A stretch of DNA of 41,490 bases, from assembly GCA_021201295.1 (NCBI GenBank), contig JAJQFE010000066.1, positions 1 to 41,490 on the forward strand, read 5' to 3'. The notes under the pieces were generated by a model, which was not told where the DNA came from, did not search any database, and saw only the letters and a list, made by a program, of their open reading frames with translations. The stretch is from Tannerellaceae bacterium (GTDB lineage Bacteria > Bacteroidota > Bacteroidia > Bacteroidales > Tannerellaceae). The position numbers and the translations under genes are program-made. Positions 27,904 to 36,411 of this stretch are shown here, piece after piece (the first letter of the stretch is position 1; every line of letters begins with the position of its first letter).

Positions 27904-27933
27904 CAAATCTACGATTATTTCGTAATCGATCAA
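27904..27933 (-). promoter_or_regulatory. blaI promoter with overlapping dyad (candidate BlaI operator)
   Basis: On the minus strand TTG (27933-27931), a 19-bp spacer and TAGATTTG (27911-27904) form a good Bacteroidales promoter, starting transcription near 27898, about 19 nt before the blaI ATG. Between and overlapping the -7 box is a perfect dyad, TACGA-N5-TCGTA (27910-27924). BlaI/MecI proteins bind TACA/TGTA-type dyads at their own promoters, so this is a reasonable operator by position and symmetry. Confidence 0.65.
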
Positions 27934-28105
27934 CTGCAAATCATTTAATTAGTGTTAATTGTGTAGGAAAAGATAAATCACAAACGTATATAGTAAAAAG
28001 TAGGGGTAGGTTTTTTCCTTTGTCTTATTTTATCCGTCTGTAATTTTACGAACAAATACATCCAGGTATTTTTTCGGAGAAGGTACAACATAGATATAGG
28101 AAGTA
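27934..28105. other. Intergenic stretch between blaI and the dispersed repeat
   Basis: This is the first part of the 476-bp gap between blaI and porW. It is AT-rich, with stop codons in all frames I checked by eye. I see no gene or hairpin of note here. The remainder of the gap holds the hairpin repeat and palindromes listed separately. Confidence 0.5.
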
Positions 28106-28170
28106 TCCGGATAATATACTTATTAGCGGAGACTAATAAGTATATTATCCGGAGTTAATAAGTATACTAT
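28106..28170. repeat. Dispersed AT-rich intergenic repeat, copy B, with a perfect 20-bp hairpin
   Basis: TCCGGATAATATACTTATTA (28106-28125) is the exact reverse complement of 28134-28153, with an 8-base loop GCGGAGAC. A third unit, TAATAAGTATACTAT, follows at 28156, 22 bp after the right arm. The right arm and third unit match the units at 12-50 in sequence, spacing and order. There is no T-run directly after the hairpin on either strand, and the nearest gene ends are 186 bp or more away, so a simple terminator is unlikely. Confidence 0.7.
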
Positions 28171-28206
28171 TTTCCTTTACTATATACTATAGTACAGCAG
28201 GAAAAT

Positions 28207-28286
28207 TTCCACGCATGGAACTTTATCAACGTCCGCACGGAAAGTAGGAATTATATCCAGGGAAAATAGGTTGTAGTCCGCACGGA
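28207..28286. repeat. Short TTCC/GGAA palindromes downstream of the hairpin repeat
   Basis: TTCCACGCATGGAA (28207-28220) and two identical TCCGCACGGA palindromes (28232-28241 and 28277-28286) lie between the AT-rich repeat and the 3' end of porW. A similar arrangement of CGGAA palindromes follows the repeat copy at the window start. No coding potential seen. Confidence 0.5.
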
Positions 28287-28355
28287 TCTTTTTACACTTT
28301 CGTATGGGTACTGACTGACACACCGCCATGTAAGGATCAGTCCGGATGCATTTAT

Positions 28356-31300
28356 TTACCGTTTTTTAGCGGCTGCTTCCCTGGCTTTCTGGGCTTCGCG
28401 TCTTTCTTTTTCCCGCTGTTTAATCTTTTCCTTGTATTCCCGTTCTTTTTCTTTACGTTCTTTTTCTTTTTGTTTCTGCCGTCCTTTATATTCGCGCTCT
28501 TTTTGTTTGCGAAGTTGTTCACGGGCTTTCAGTTTGGCTTTACGTTCTGCTTCTGCCTGTTTTAGCTTCTGCTTCCGGTCAGCCTGTAACTGTTTTTCCA
28601 TTTCTGCTTTTGCTTTCAACAGAGCAGCTTCTTCTTTCTGTTGTTGGAGTAGTTCTTCCCGTTCTTTTTCCCGCCGGGCCTGTAATTCTTTTTCTGCCTG
28701 TTGTTTTGCTTCCAGTGCTTTACGTGCTTCTTCCCTACGTGCCTCTTCTTCTTCGGCTTCTCTCCGGCGGATATCTTCTATATCTTTTAAGGTTAATACT
28801 TTTTCCTCTACGGGTATAGGGACTATGACAGAGATCGTATCAGCAACAACTCCTGCCGGCTCCTCTGCAATAGCTTCTATGTCAGTATCTACAGGAACAT
28901 CCGGGATTTCTACCGGTATGTTTTCCTCGTCTTCTTTCTCAATGACGGGAGATTCCGGTATAATTTCTTCTTCCGGTCCGGTCGTAGCAGGCTGTATAGT
29001 TTCTTCCGGATGTGAGCGTTCTTCCTCTGTTTCTTCTTCCAAATCTTCCTCTTCCATATGAGTTCGCCAGCGTTCCACCATTTCGGGAGCCAGTTCCCCG
29101 AATTGTTCCTCAAAGAATTCAATGTATTCTTCCAGGGTTTTTCCGCGCATAAGGGTTTCATAGTTATCCTCAGAGATAGGAAGGATGGTAAGTTCCCGGG
29201 TAAATGCTGATGCATATCCGTCCGTACTATAAATCATCCGGCTATATTGCAGAATTTCTTCCAGACTAACAAATCCGTTAATCATTAACAGGGTCATTGG
29301 TCCGGCTTCTTCGATGGTAAGGTCAAATTCTTTTACCATAAAGTTTCCAAAGTTGTAGGCTGCTACTGCAAATAACAACTGGTTGTTTTCTATGGAACCC
29401 GATGGATAAATAAGGAGTAATTTGTAAGAGGTATTGGCCACCGCTGTAAAGGTGCGAGCTGAATCTGCTGCTGATAATTCCCCGTCGCCCATTCCTAAAC
29501 GCAGATTCCATGCCATACCTTTGACATTGCCCTGAACCATGGTACGTCCGCGAAGTACTCCTTTTAACATTTCTCCGGCCAGTTCCGTTACATCTGCATC
29601 CGGATATTTTTCTACTAATGCTTTCAGGGCCTCTTTGAATCCTTCCGCATTCCCTTCCTGAACGTAAGTAAGCGCATCCAGGAACATAAACTTGGGTATT
29701 AATCTGGCTAAAGGATATTTGGCGGTGATCTCTATGTGATTATTCCGGACGGTGTGAATATCACCTGCCAGATAGTGGTCATAGGTAAGCTGATAGAGGG
29801 ATTCCTGTACACTATCCATCATCTGGATATTCTGTTCGTAATCCGGATCACTGATGGCAATGGCATAATCACTGTTCGGGAAAGAGGCTATCAGGTTATT
29901 TTTATACCGGCTGGCTAATGCGGTATCTCCCATATACAGAGCCATTAGATAGAGTTGGTAATAACTTTCCAACTGGTTTTCATTATCCGGGAAACGACGG
30001 TTTAATTCTTCAAATGTTTCAATGGAAAGAGGTATATCTTCTAATTTGTCTTTATAGATCATACCCATATGATAGAGTCCGTCTATAATAATAAGGTTGG
30101 AGGCTACCATATCTTCTTCGGTTAATGGTAACTGCTGGATATAATAGTCCCGTGTCTTCGGGTCATCAGAAAGACCTGAAGGCGTGGCTTCCGGAAATCC
30201 TTCCGGCGTCAGAGGCGTGCCATCTTCTGCAAATTGCAGGGTAGGGTTGTCCATATCGATCTCTTCCGGTTCTTCCATCAGGAAGGTGGTCATGGTTTTA
30301 TTTCTTCTTCGCCAGTCATCTTCCAGCGTCCGCCTTCCCCATTTTCGCTGGAACTGGGTTTTTCCCTGGGCAACGGCCTGTGTATTGTAAAAATAGAAGG
30401 AACTTCCTCCTGCTGTGGGGATCGTAATACCTCCTACGTCTGTACCCGGCCGGTCAATACCGGTTCCCAATGCTTCCTGTTCGGCCAGATAGGCCTCCTT
30501 TTCTGCTAACGCTTTTGCTTCTTCTTCCTCTTTGATTACCTGCTCGATAATCTTATCGATAACGGCTAACCGTTCTTCTTCCGGCATGCGTGCCAGTGTC
30601 TGGAGACTATCCTGTAATTGCACCGCCTCTACATGGATGACTAATTCATCTAACACGGAAGAAAGTTTGGAGATGCGTTTATATTCTTTGTATTCTCTGT
30701 TAATAATGGAAATGGCTCCACTGAAACAAGGCTGGGCTTTTACGTAATTGCACATGCCGAAATAGAGATCTCCCAGTTTAATCTGGCAGATAGCTTTGTC
30801 CATACCGTTTTGGGTACTTTTTTCGATGGCTGATTCGTATTGCTGTATGGCTTTTACCGTATCTTCCCGGCTGAGATAGATATTTCCTAACGCATAATAG
30901 ACCTGATCCAGATAGTCTTTGTTCCTTTCATTTCGTCCCATCCTTTCCAGCATCCGGATTATTTTTTCGTAATTGTTTCCCGGAAATACTTCTGTCTGCC
31001 GGATACGGGCGGCAAATTCCAGTTCATAGGGGGGATTGGACCGGATGACATCGCCAAAGGATTTATAGGCTAACCCATCGATTCCCTGATCTGCATACAT
31101 CTGTCCTAACAGGTACTTCATACGGGATCGCTGGAGTTTACTTTTTTCACCTTTTATAGCCGTTTGCAGATAAGGGGCTGCTTCTTCAAACTCCCCGTTT
31201 TTGATCAGATAGTCCGCGTAGACTTTGGCGTATAGTTTAAGTTGATTCTGAGGGATACCATTTATATTTAGTTTTTTCAGGATATCTTCGGATTCAAACA

Positions 31301-31859
31301 GCCAATCCATCTCTGCATAACAACGTGCCTGCCATAATTTAGCTTCTGCTACTACTTCTTCATCATGGGCATAATGGCGGGCAATATAGGAAAAAGTAGC
31401 TGCCGCCTGCAAAAAGTCGGCATTGTAAAATTGTCCCTGTCCGGTTAGCAACCAGCATTTTTTTAAGAAAGGATTATATTCTTCCTGTGCCTGTAAGGCA
31501 ACCTGTTTTGGATTGTTTCTCCAGCCTGGCTTTTTGGGAGGTTTTGTTTTGATGGAATGGAGTTTGATGGCTTTATTCCCTTTTTCAATGGCCCGGTCAA
31601 AAGGACCTCCGGGATCCATTTTATCTTTGGGCTGGGTACTGATGGGGTGGAAGTAGATCATATCTGTGTAGCTTTCCCGGTAACTATCCTCCATTATTTT
31701 CAGGGTTTCATCAAAGGAGGTTTTCCCGTTGAAATAGATATTATAGCGGGAATTGAAGGCATGGTAAAAACGGCTTGCTTTTGTATTTTTCTTTGTACTA
31801 CACGAAAAAAGCAGGCTGAGTGCAACGATGGAAATGATATAATAAAAACCTTTCTTCAC
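28356..31859 (-). CDS. porW: Type IX secretion lipoprotein PorW/SprE (TPR protein)
   Basis: A 1167-residue outer-membrane lipoprotein needed for T9SS function; SprE in Flavobacterium is also needed for gliding. The signal peptide ends in a lipobox (YYIISIVALSLLFSCSTKK). The conserved N-terminal part (FYHAFNSRYNIYFNGKTSFD) is followed by many tetratricopeptide-like helical repeats (for example VAEAKLWQARCYAEMDWLFE and LDQVYYALGNIYLSREDTVK). An acidic Pro/Glu linker (about 960-1050) leads to a highly charged Lys/Glu/Arg coiled-coil tail (about 1050-1167). The gene is intact. It lies 45 nt after the metal permease gene. Confidence 0.9.
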   Translation of the reverse strand: MKKGFYYIISIVALSLLFSCSTKKNTKASRFYHAFNSRYNIYFNGKTSFDETLKIMEDSYRESYTDMIYFHPISTQPKDKMDPGGPFDRAIEKGNKAIKLHSIKTKPPKKPGWRNNPKQVALQAQEEYNPFLKKCWLLTGQGQFYNADFLQAAATFSYIARHYAHDEEVVAEAKLWQARCYAEMDWLFESEDILKKLNINGIPQNQLKLYAKVYADYLIKNGEFEEAAPYLQTAIKGEKSKLQRSRMKYLLGQMYADQGIDGLAYKSFGDVIRSNPPYELEFAARIRQTEVFPGNNYEKIIRMLERMGRNERNKDYLDQVYYALGNIYLSREDTVKAIQQYESAIEKSTQNGMDKAICQIKLGDLYFGMCNYVKAQPCFSGAISIINREYKEYKRISKLSSVLDELVIHVEAVQLQDSLQTLARMPEEERLAVIDKIIEQVIKEEEEAKALAEKEAYLAEQEALGTGIDRPGTDVGGITIPTAGGSSFYFYNTQAVAQGKTQFQRKWGRRTLEDDWRRRNKTMTTFLMEEPEEIDMDNPTLQFAEDGTPLTPEGFPEATPSGLSDDPKTRDYYIQQLPLTEEDMVASNLIIIDGLYHMGMIYKDKLEDIPLSIETFEELNRRFPDNENQLESYYQLYLMALYMGDTALASRYKNNLIASFPNSDYAIAISDPDYEQNIQMMDSVQESLYQLTYDHYLAGDIHTVRNNHIEITAKYPLARLIPKFMFLDALTYVQEGNAEGFKEALKALVEKYPDADVTELAGEMLKGVLRGRTMVQGNVKGMAWNLRLGMGDGELSAADSARTFTAVANTSYKLLLIYPSGSIENNQLLFAVAAYNFGNFMVKEFDLTIEEAGPMTLLMINGFVSLEEILQYSRMIYSTDGYASAFTRELTILPISEDNYETLMRGKTLEEYIEFFEEQFGELAPEMVERWRTHMEEEDLEEETEEERSHPEETIQPATTGPEEEIIPESPVIEKEDEENIPVEIPDVPVDTDIEAIAEEPAGVVADTISVIVPIPVEEKVLTLKDIEDIRRREAEEEEARREEARKALEAKQQAEKELQARREKEREELLQQQKEEAALLKAKAEMEKQLQADRKQKLKQAEAERKAKLKAREQLRKQKEREYKGRQKQKEKERKEKEREYKEKIKQREKERREAQKAREAAAKKR

Positions 31860-31904
31860 CTATGGGGACTATCTTATCGTAATATAAACTGAAAATCCCG
31901 CTAT

Positions 31905-32714
31905 TTATTGCCTGTTGGTCAGGAATAATCCTCCTTTGGCAAGTAAAAAGAAGATCACTAATACTAAAATAATAAATGCTCCGGAAGGGATATTCAGGTA
32001 ATAGGAAAAGACCAGACCGGCTACACAACCTAAAAAGCCCAGCAGAATACTTCCCCAGATGATCTTTTTAAAATCGGAGGTAAACAGGTTGACTGTGATC
32101 TGAGGCAGAGTCAGCATGCTCATTAACAACATGATCCCTACTAATCGGATAGATAGGACAATTGTTACGGCAATAAAAAACATCATGGCATATTCAATCG
32201 ATTTAACCGGAAGTCCCTGGGTTTTAGCAAAATCATGGTCGAAGGCTACATATATGATCTCCCGTATATATAGGGTAAATACTAGACTTAAAACCAATAC
32301 CAGTCCGGCAATCCAATAGAGGTCTGTGTAAGAAATGGTGAGGATATTACCAAAGAGATAGGCGGACAGGTTGAGAGCATAGCCGGGAGTAAGGAAAATA
32401 AAAATGACCCCTAATGCCATGCCTAATGACCATACTCCTGCAATAGCTGAATCTTCTCTTACATCCTGTGATTTACTTACCCATTCCACTCCAAAGGCAG
32501 ACAGGATAGAAAACACCATAGCGGTCAGGATAGGATTGGTTCCCAGATAAAATCCTAACCCCAATCCTCCAAAAGAGGCGTGGGTAATTCCTCCGCTGAT
32601 AAATACCAGCCTGCGGGAAACAATATAAGTTCCGACCATACCACAGGCGACAGCGGTTAAAAGACTCCCTATAAGGGCATTCTGGAAAAAAACATATTGC
32701 AGAAGTTCTGTCAT
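31905..32714 (-). CDS. ABC-3 family metal transporter permease (ZnuB/MntB-like)
   Basis: A 269-residue membrane protein with about eight helices, from the permease family that imports zinc or manganese. Hallmarks are GTYIVSRRLVFISGGITHAS, FGGLGLGFYLG, DHDFAKTQGLPVKSIEYAMM and LLMSMLTLPQITVNLFTSDF. The usual ATPase and solute-binding partners are not in this window, so it must pair with genes elsewhere or act differently. It starts 2 nt after the Cys-rich protein gene and precedes porW. Metal specificity cannot be told. Confidence 0.88.
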   Translation of the reverse strand: MTELLQYVFFQNALIGSLLTAVACGMVGTYIVSRRLVFISGGITHASFGGLGLGFYLGTNPILTAMVFSILSAFGVEWVSKSQDVREDSAIAGVWSLGMALGVIFIFLTPGYALNLSAYLFGNILTISYTDLYWIAGLVLVLSLVFTLYIREIIYVAFDHDFAKTQGLPVKSIEYAMMFFIAVTIVLSIRLVGIMLLMSMLTLPQITVNLFTSDFKKIIWGSILLGFLGCVAGLVFSYYLNIPSGAFIILVLVIFFLLAKGGLFLTNRQ

Positions 32715-32716
32715 AA

Positions 32717-33142
32717 TCAGGCATGTATTCTTCTTTCTCCGACAATCAGGAACGCTTCATCTTTGAGTAGGTCCGGTAAAGATATACCCCGCAGTTGCAG
32801 ACTACGGAGCCATCCGGCTACCTCTTCATCCCGTAAAGTATATAGTATTTCCCGGAATTCATTGACAGCCGTTTCTTCATATTGATCCGGGCCTATTCCC
32901 TGAAACCGGTCCAGTTCCTCATCATCGTAATATTCTATTTGTTTGCTAACGGCAGCTAAAAGACTATCTTTTTCACAGGTAGCGTGTTGCCCGCAACACT
33001 CTTCCCCGGCTATTTCCATAGCTTCAGGGATTTCGGAGATCTCTCCCCGTTCCAGCATTTTCTGTAGTCTATGATTCCTGAAATAACCGGCTGTAGCAGC
33101 CAGTATACCTAAGAGAACAATTGCTAAAATGATATACCACAT
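32717..33142 (-). CDS. Membrane-anchored protein with a Cys/His cluster, unknown function
   Basis: A 141-residue protein I cannot name. One N-terminal membrane helix (WYIILAIVLLGILAATAGYF) is followed by a basic stretch and then ECCGQHATCEKD (about residues 52-63), three Cys and one His spaced like a metal-binding cluster. The C-terminal half is acidic and helical (YEETAVNEFREILYTLRDEE, then VAGWLRSLQLRGISLPDLL). It stops 2 nt before the metal permease gene and begins 29 nt after aroA. The pairing suggests a metal-handling or chaperone role, which is inference only. Confidence 0.75.
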   Translation of the reverse strand: MWYIILAIVLLGILAATAGYFRNHRLQKMLERGEISEIPEAMEIAGEECCGQHATCEKDSLLAAVSKQIEYYDDEELDRFQGIGPDQYEETAVNEFREILYTLRDEEVAGWLRSLQLRGISLPDLLKDEAFLIVGERRIHA

Positions 33143-33171
33143 GTGAGTAAGATAATTGACAATTGATATTT

Positions 33172-34401
33172 TTATTGTTCCCGGATGGCAAATCCGGCTT
33201 TTTCTAGATCTTTCCAGAATCCGGGATAGCTTTTACTGACCACCCGTGGATCTGCTATTTCTATTCCTTCCGGCCTGACTAATGCGATAGGAGCAAAAGC
33301 CATTGCCATCCGGTGGTCTTCATAAGTCCGGATCACAGGTTCGGATTCCGGCGGACACTGTTCACCATTCCATTCCAGTATACTGTTGCCTATATCGTTG
33401 ATTACATATCCTAATTTACGGAGTTCTGCTTTCAGGGCTTCGATCCGGTCTGTTTCTTTGATCTTTAATGTCTGGAGTCCGGTAAAGCAGAATGGTGTTC
33501 CTGAAAAAACACAGGCTACTACGAATGTCTGTGCCAGGTCGGGTTCGTTAATAAAATTATATTCTAGTTTTCTGCATTTTGTTCCGTGTTTCCGGAGTAA
33601 AGCTCCCCTTCCTGTAAAGGTGGTGGAGATTCCCAGTTGCTCAAATAGTCCGGCTCCTGCCGCGTCACCCTGCAAACTGTTTTCAAATAACCCCAGTAAT
33701 TCAATTTCCGGATTGGATGAAAACAGAGCAATCGTGTACCAGTACGAAGCACCACTCCAGTCGGATTCGACAGTGAAGGGTACCGGTTTATATTCCTGAG
33801 GAGCTACATACAGGGTTTGTCCTTCCCACCGGACTTCTACTCCAAATGCTTTCATCAACTGAATGGTCAGTTGAATATAGGGCCGGGAAATAATTTCTCC
33901 TTCCAGATGTAGTGTGAGTCCCTTTTCCATAGTGGGAGCGATCATTAAAAGTGCGGAGATATATTGAGAGCTTACTCCTCCTGATAAGGAGATCTCTCCT
34001 CCCTGCAGGACACTTCCGGTTATTTTTAAAGGGGGATATCCCTCTTTTTCCATATATTCTATGTGTGCTCCCAGTCTATTTAATGCTTCTATCAATAGTC
34101 TGATGGGACGGTTTTTCATTCGTTCACTTCCTGTAAGGGCCCATTCTCCTAATATTTTAGACAGGAAGGCAGTCAGGAAACGCATGGTTGTTCCGGCAGC
34201 TCCGATGTCAAAATGACGGTCATTGGAACAGAGTACACTAGTCATCGCCTTTACGTCGTCACTGTCAGCCAGGTTCTGTATCTCCTGTGGATCATCTCCT
34301 AAGGCGTTCATGATCAGGATACGGTTGCTGATACTTTTGGATGCCGGCAGATGAACGGATATCTGGACTGGAGATTGAGGGCCTTTGATCAGATAATTCA
34401 T
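33172..34401 (-). CDS. aroA: 3-phosphoshikimate 1-carboxyvinyltransferase (EPSP synthase)
   Basis: A 409-residue shikimate-pathway enzyme joining shikimate 3-phosphate and PEP. Motifs are LPASKSISNRILIMNALG, GAAGTTMRFLTAF, GSERMKNRPIRLLIEAL, KIKETDRIEALKAELRKLG and RTYEDHRMAMAFAP. Length is slightly short of the usual 420-440 but all catalytic regions are present. The ATG at 34401 starts NYLIKGP, typical for Bacteroidetes. It heads the minus-strand series aroA, Cys-rich protein, metal permease, porW. Confidence 0.96.
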   Translation of the reverse strand: MNYLIKGPQSPVQISVHLPASKSISNRILIMNALGDDPQEIQNLADSDDVKAMTSVLCSNDRHFDIGAAGTTMRFLTAFLSKILGEWALTGSERMKNRPIRLLIEALNRLGAHIEYMEKEGYPPLKITGSVLQGGEISLSGGVSSQYISALLMIAPTMEKGLTLHLEGEIISRPYIQLTIQLMKAFGVEVRWEGQTLYVAPQEYKPVPFTVESDWSGASYWYTIALFSSNPEIELLGLFENSLQGDAAGAGLFEQLGISTTFTGRGALLRKHGTKCRKLEYNFINEPDLAQTFVVACVFSGTPFCFTGLQTLKIKETDRIEALKAELRKLGYVINDIGNSILEWNGEQCPPESEPVIRTYEDHRMAMAFAPIALVRPEGIEIADPRVVSKSYPGFWKDLEKAGFAIREQ

Positions 34402-34430
34402 TATTTTGCCTCGTTTCTTTTAATGGAGTA

Positions 34431-34438
34431 CAAAAGTA
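34431..34438 (-). promoter_or_regulatory. -7 box (TACTTTTG) upstream of aroA
   Basis: TACTTTTG on the minus strand fits TAnnTTTG and would start transcription near 34425, about 24 nt before the aroA ATG. The -33 region is not convincing. Confidence 0.5.
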
Positions 34439-34535
34439 ACTATTTTATTCTCATTTACCGGTGGGTTTATTTATAAATCTATTGTCGATGGATAAAATAG
34501 GATGGTCGGGTGAAATGGAGAGATGGACGAAAACT

Positions 34536-34567
34536 TTTGATGGGTCCAGGCCATACTTTTATCTTTG
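34536..34567 (+). promoter_or_regulatory. Promoter of the LytS/LytTR pair
   Basis: TTTG (34536-34539), a 20-bp spacer and TATCTTTG (34560-34567) match the Bacteroidales consensus in both boxes and spacing. The start would be near 34574, leaving a leader of about 33 nt to the ATG at 34607. The promoter is divergent from aroA. Confidence 0.7.
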
Positions 34568-34606
34568 GAGAAAATGAAACCACATTAATTTTTCTATATT
34601 TACCAG

Positions 34607-35651
34607 ATGGATAAAATAAAAAGTAAAAAGCCTTATTCTATTTTTCTCCATATTGCTATATGGGTTAGTATGTGCAGCATGCCTTTTATTGTGGAGATTT
34701 TGAATAAAGGATCTGTAGAACATGCTTTTGAGGTGTTTAAAGTAATCTGGATTTTTCCTTTTGCTTATTCTTTACTTTACTATTTTAATACTTTTTTCCT
34801 GATTGATAAACTTCTTTTTAAAAAGAAGCAGGTTCTTTTTATTTGGTAAATCTTCTAGTTATCTCCTGTTTAATGAAGGGCCAGCAACTCTATTACTATT
34901 TATGGGAGTGGCTCCTTATATTCAGGCCTTAGACAGAGGAACCCGTCTGGTTATTTACCTGACAGGCTGGATTCCTTACATTTTGAGTCTGGGCATAAGT
35001 GTAGCGTTTAAAATGACACAGGAATGGTATAAATCGGAGTCGGAAAGACGGAAACTGGTTGCCAATAAAATGGAGTCGGAACTACAGATGTTAAAAAGCC
35101 AGTTAAATCCTCATTTCCTTTTTAATACGCTGAATAATATTTATAGCCTGATCCTGGTAAATCCGGAGAATGCCCAACTTTCTATTCAACAGTTGAGTGA
35201 ACTACTCCGGTATGTATTATATGACAGTAGCAAAAAATATGTTCCGCTTCAGTGTGAACTGGATTTCATCCGGAATTATATAGAATTGATGCGGATCCGT
35301 ACCTCTTCACGGACAACGGTTGAGATGGACCTGCCGGAGGTGGAACAGCCTGGCCAGGTCATTCCTTTGTTGTTTATTTCTTTGGTAGAGAATGCTTTTA
35401 AACATGGAGTTAGTGCCAATCAACCTTCTTATATCCGGATTACTTTTGAACAGACAAAAGAGACTATTACGTTTACTACTCTCAATTCTAATTTTCCTAA
35501 AACTAAAGAGGATAAAGGAGGCTCCGGGATTGGGATCGTAAACCTGAAAAAGAGACTGGAGCTATGTTATCCCGGACAGCATATCTTTACGTATGGGGTG
35601 GAGGATAATCTGTATGTGTGTAAACTGGTTGTATCCACTATAAAATTCTGA
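34607..35651 (+). pseudogene. LytS-type sensor histidine kinase, frameshifted
   Basis: The first frame encodes membrane helices (SIFLHIAIWVSMCSMPFIVE and VIWIFPFAYSLLYYFNTFFL) up to FKKKQVLFI. A short stretch is best read in a second frame (LVNLLVISCLMKGQQLYYYL, hydrophobic and helix-like). The third carries IQALDRGTRLVIYLTGWIPY, the kinase domain with SQLNPHFLFNTLNNIYSL (phosphate-accepting His) and the N-box VENAFKHGVS, then GGSGIGIVNLKKRLEL. Length modulo three fits two one-base losses (near 34832-34844 and about 34905-34930) or one insertion. It is followed 4 nt later by its LytTR regulator. The kinase half remains open and could in principle be made alone, without its membrane part. Confidence 0.85.
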
Positions 35652-35655
35652 TCTT

Positions 35656-36357
35656 ATGTTATTGACCTGTATGATTATAGATGATGAGCCGCTGGCTATT
35701 AGTTTACTGGAAAATTATGTAGCTAAAACTCCTTTTCTGAAACTGGAAGGTTCCTATGACAGTCCTATCCTGGCATTGGGGGAGATCAACAGCCGGCCTG
35801 TGGATCTTATTTTTCTGGATATCCAGATGCCGGAATTAAACGGACTGGAACTGGCCAAATGTATCTCGGCAAATACCCGGATCATTTTTACTACTGCTTT
35901 TAAACAATATGCTTATGAAAGTTATCAGATCAATGCGCTTGAATATTTGTTAAAGCCGGTTGATTACCAGCAATTCCTGCGTGCGACTAATAAAGCGTTA
36001 CAATGGTTTGAAGCACAGCACCGTCTGAAAGGAAATACGGCTCAAATGGAGCCCGGAAGTATTTTTGTGAAATGTGATTATAAGATTGTCCGGATAGAGT
36101 TAGACAAAATTGCCTATGTGAGCGGATTAAAAGATTATGTAAAGATCTATCTAGAAGGAGAAAGCCGGCCCATCATTTCCCTGATGACGATGAAAACGGC
36201 TGAGGAATTACTACCTTCCAACCGGTTTATCCGGGTCCACCGTTCTTATATTGTGGCGATTGATAAAATAAAAGCTATTGAAAGAGAAAACCGGATCGTA
36301 ATAGGGAAAGAGTATATTCCGGTGTCAGAATTTATAAAGACCGGTTTATGGAGCTGA
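35656..36357 (+). CDS. LytTR-family response regulator
   Basis: A 233-residue DNA-binding response regulator. The receiver domain has MIIDDEPLAISLLENYV (acidic pocket), the phospho-acceptor in LIFLDIQMPELNG, and TTAFKQYAYESYQINALEYL followed by LKPV (the Lys switch). The C-terminal LytTR domain is clear: SIFVKCDYKIVRIELDKIAY, GLKDYVKIYLEG and RVHRSYIVAIDKIKAIE. It pairs with the upstream sensor kinase, which is frameshifted. Targets unknown; the small secreted proteins just downstream are candidates by position. Confidence 0.94.
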   Translation: MLLTCMIIDDEPLAISLLENYVAKTPFLKLEGSYDSPILALGEINSRPVDLIFLDIQMPELNGLELAKCISANTRIIFTTAFKQYAYESYQINALEYLLKPVDYQQFLRATNKALQWFEAQHRLKGNTAQMEPGSIFVKCDYKIVRIELDKIAYVSGLKDYVKIYLEGESRPIISLMTMKTAEELLPSNRFIRVHRSYIVAIDKIKAIERENRIVIGKEYIPVSEFIKTGLWS

Positions 36358-36411
36358 TTTCCTTACGGTCTGCTGTAAAGAAATAACTATTTTATTTTTT
36401 AATTTAATTAT

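Noticed and set aside
28106-28153. Hairpin as the rho-independent terminator of porW or blaI
   Set aside because: It has no T-run, and lies 200 bp downstream of the porW stop and upstream of blaI, not after it.
28432-29061. 209-codon plus-strand open frame rich in Ser, Phe and Arg opposite porW
   Set aside because: It is the antisense of the Lys/Glu-rich coiled-coil tail of porW. The low-complexity sense codons remove stops on the other strand.
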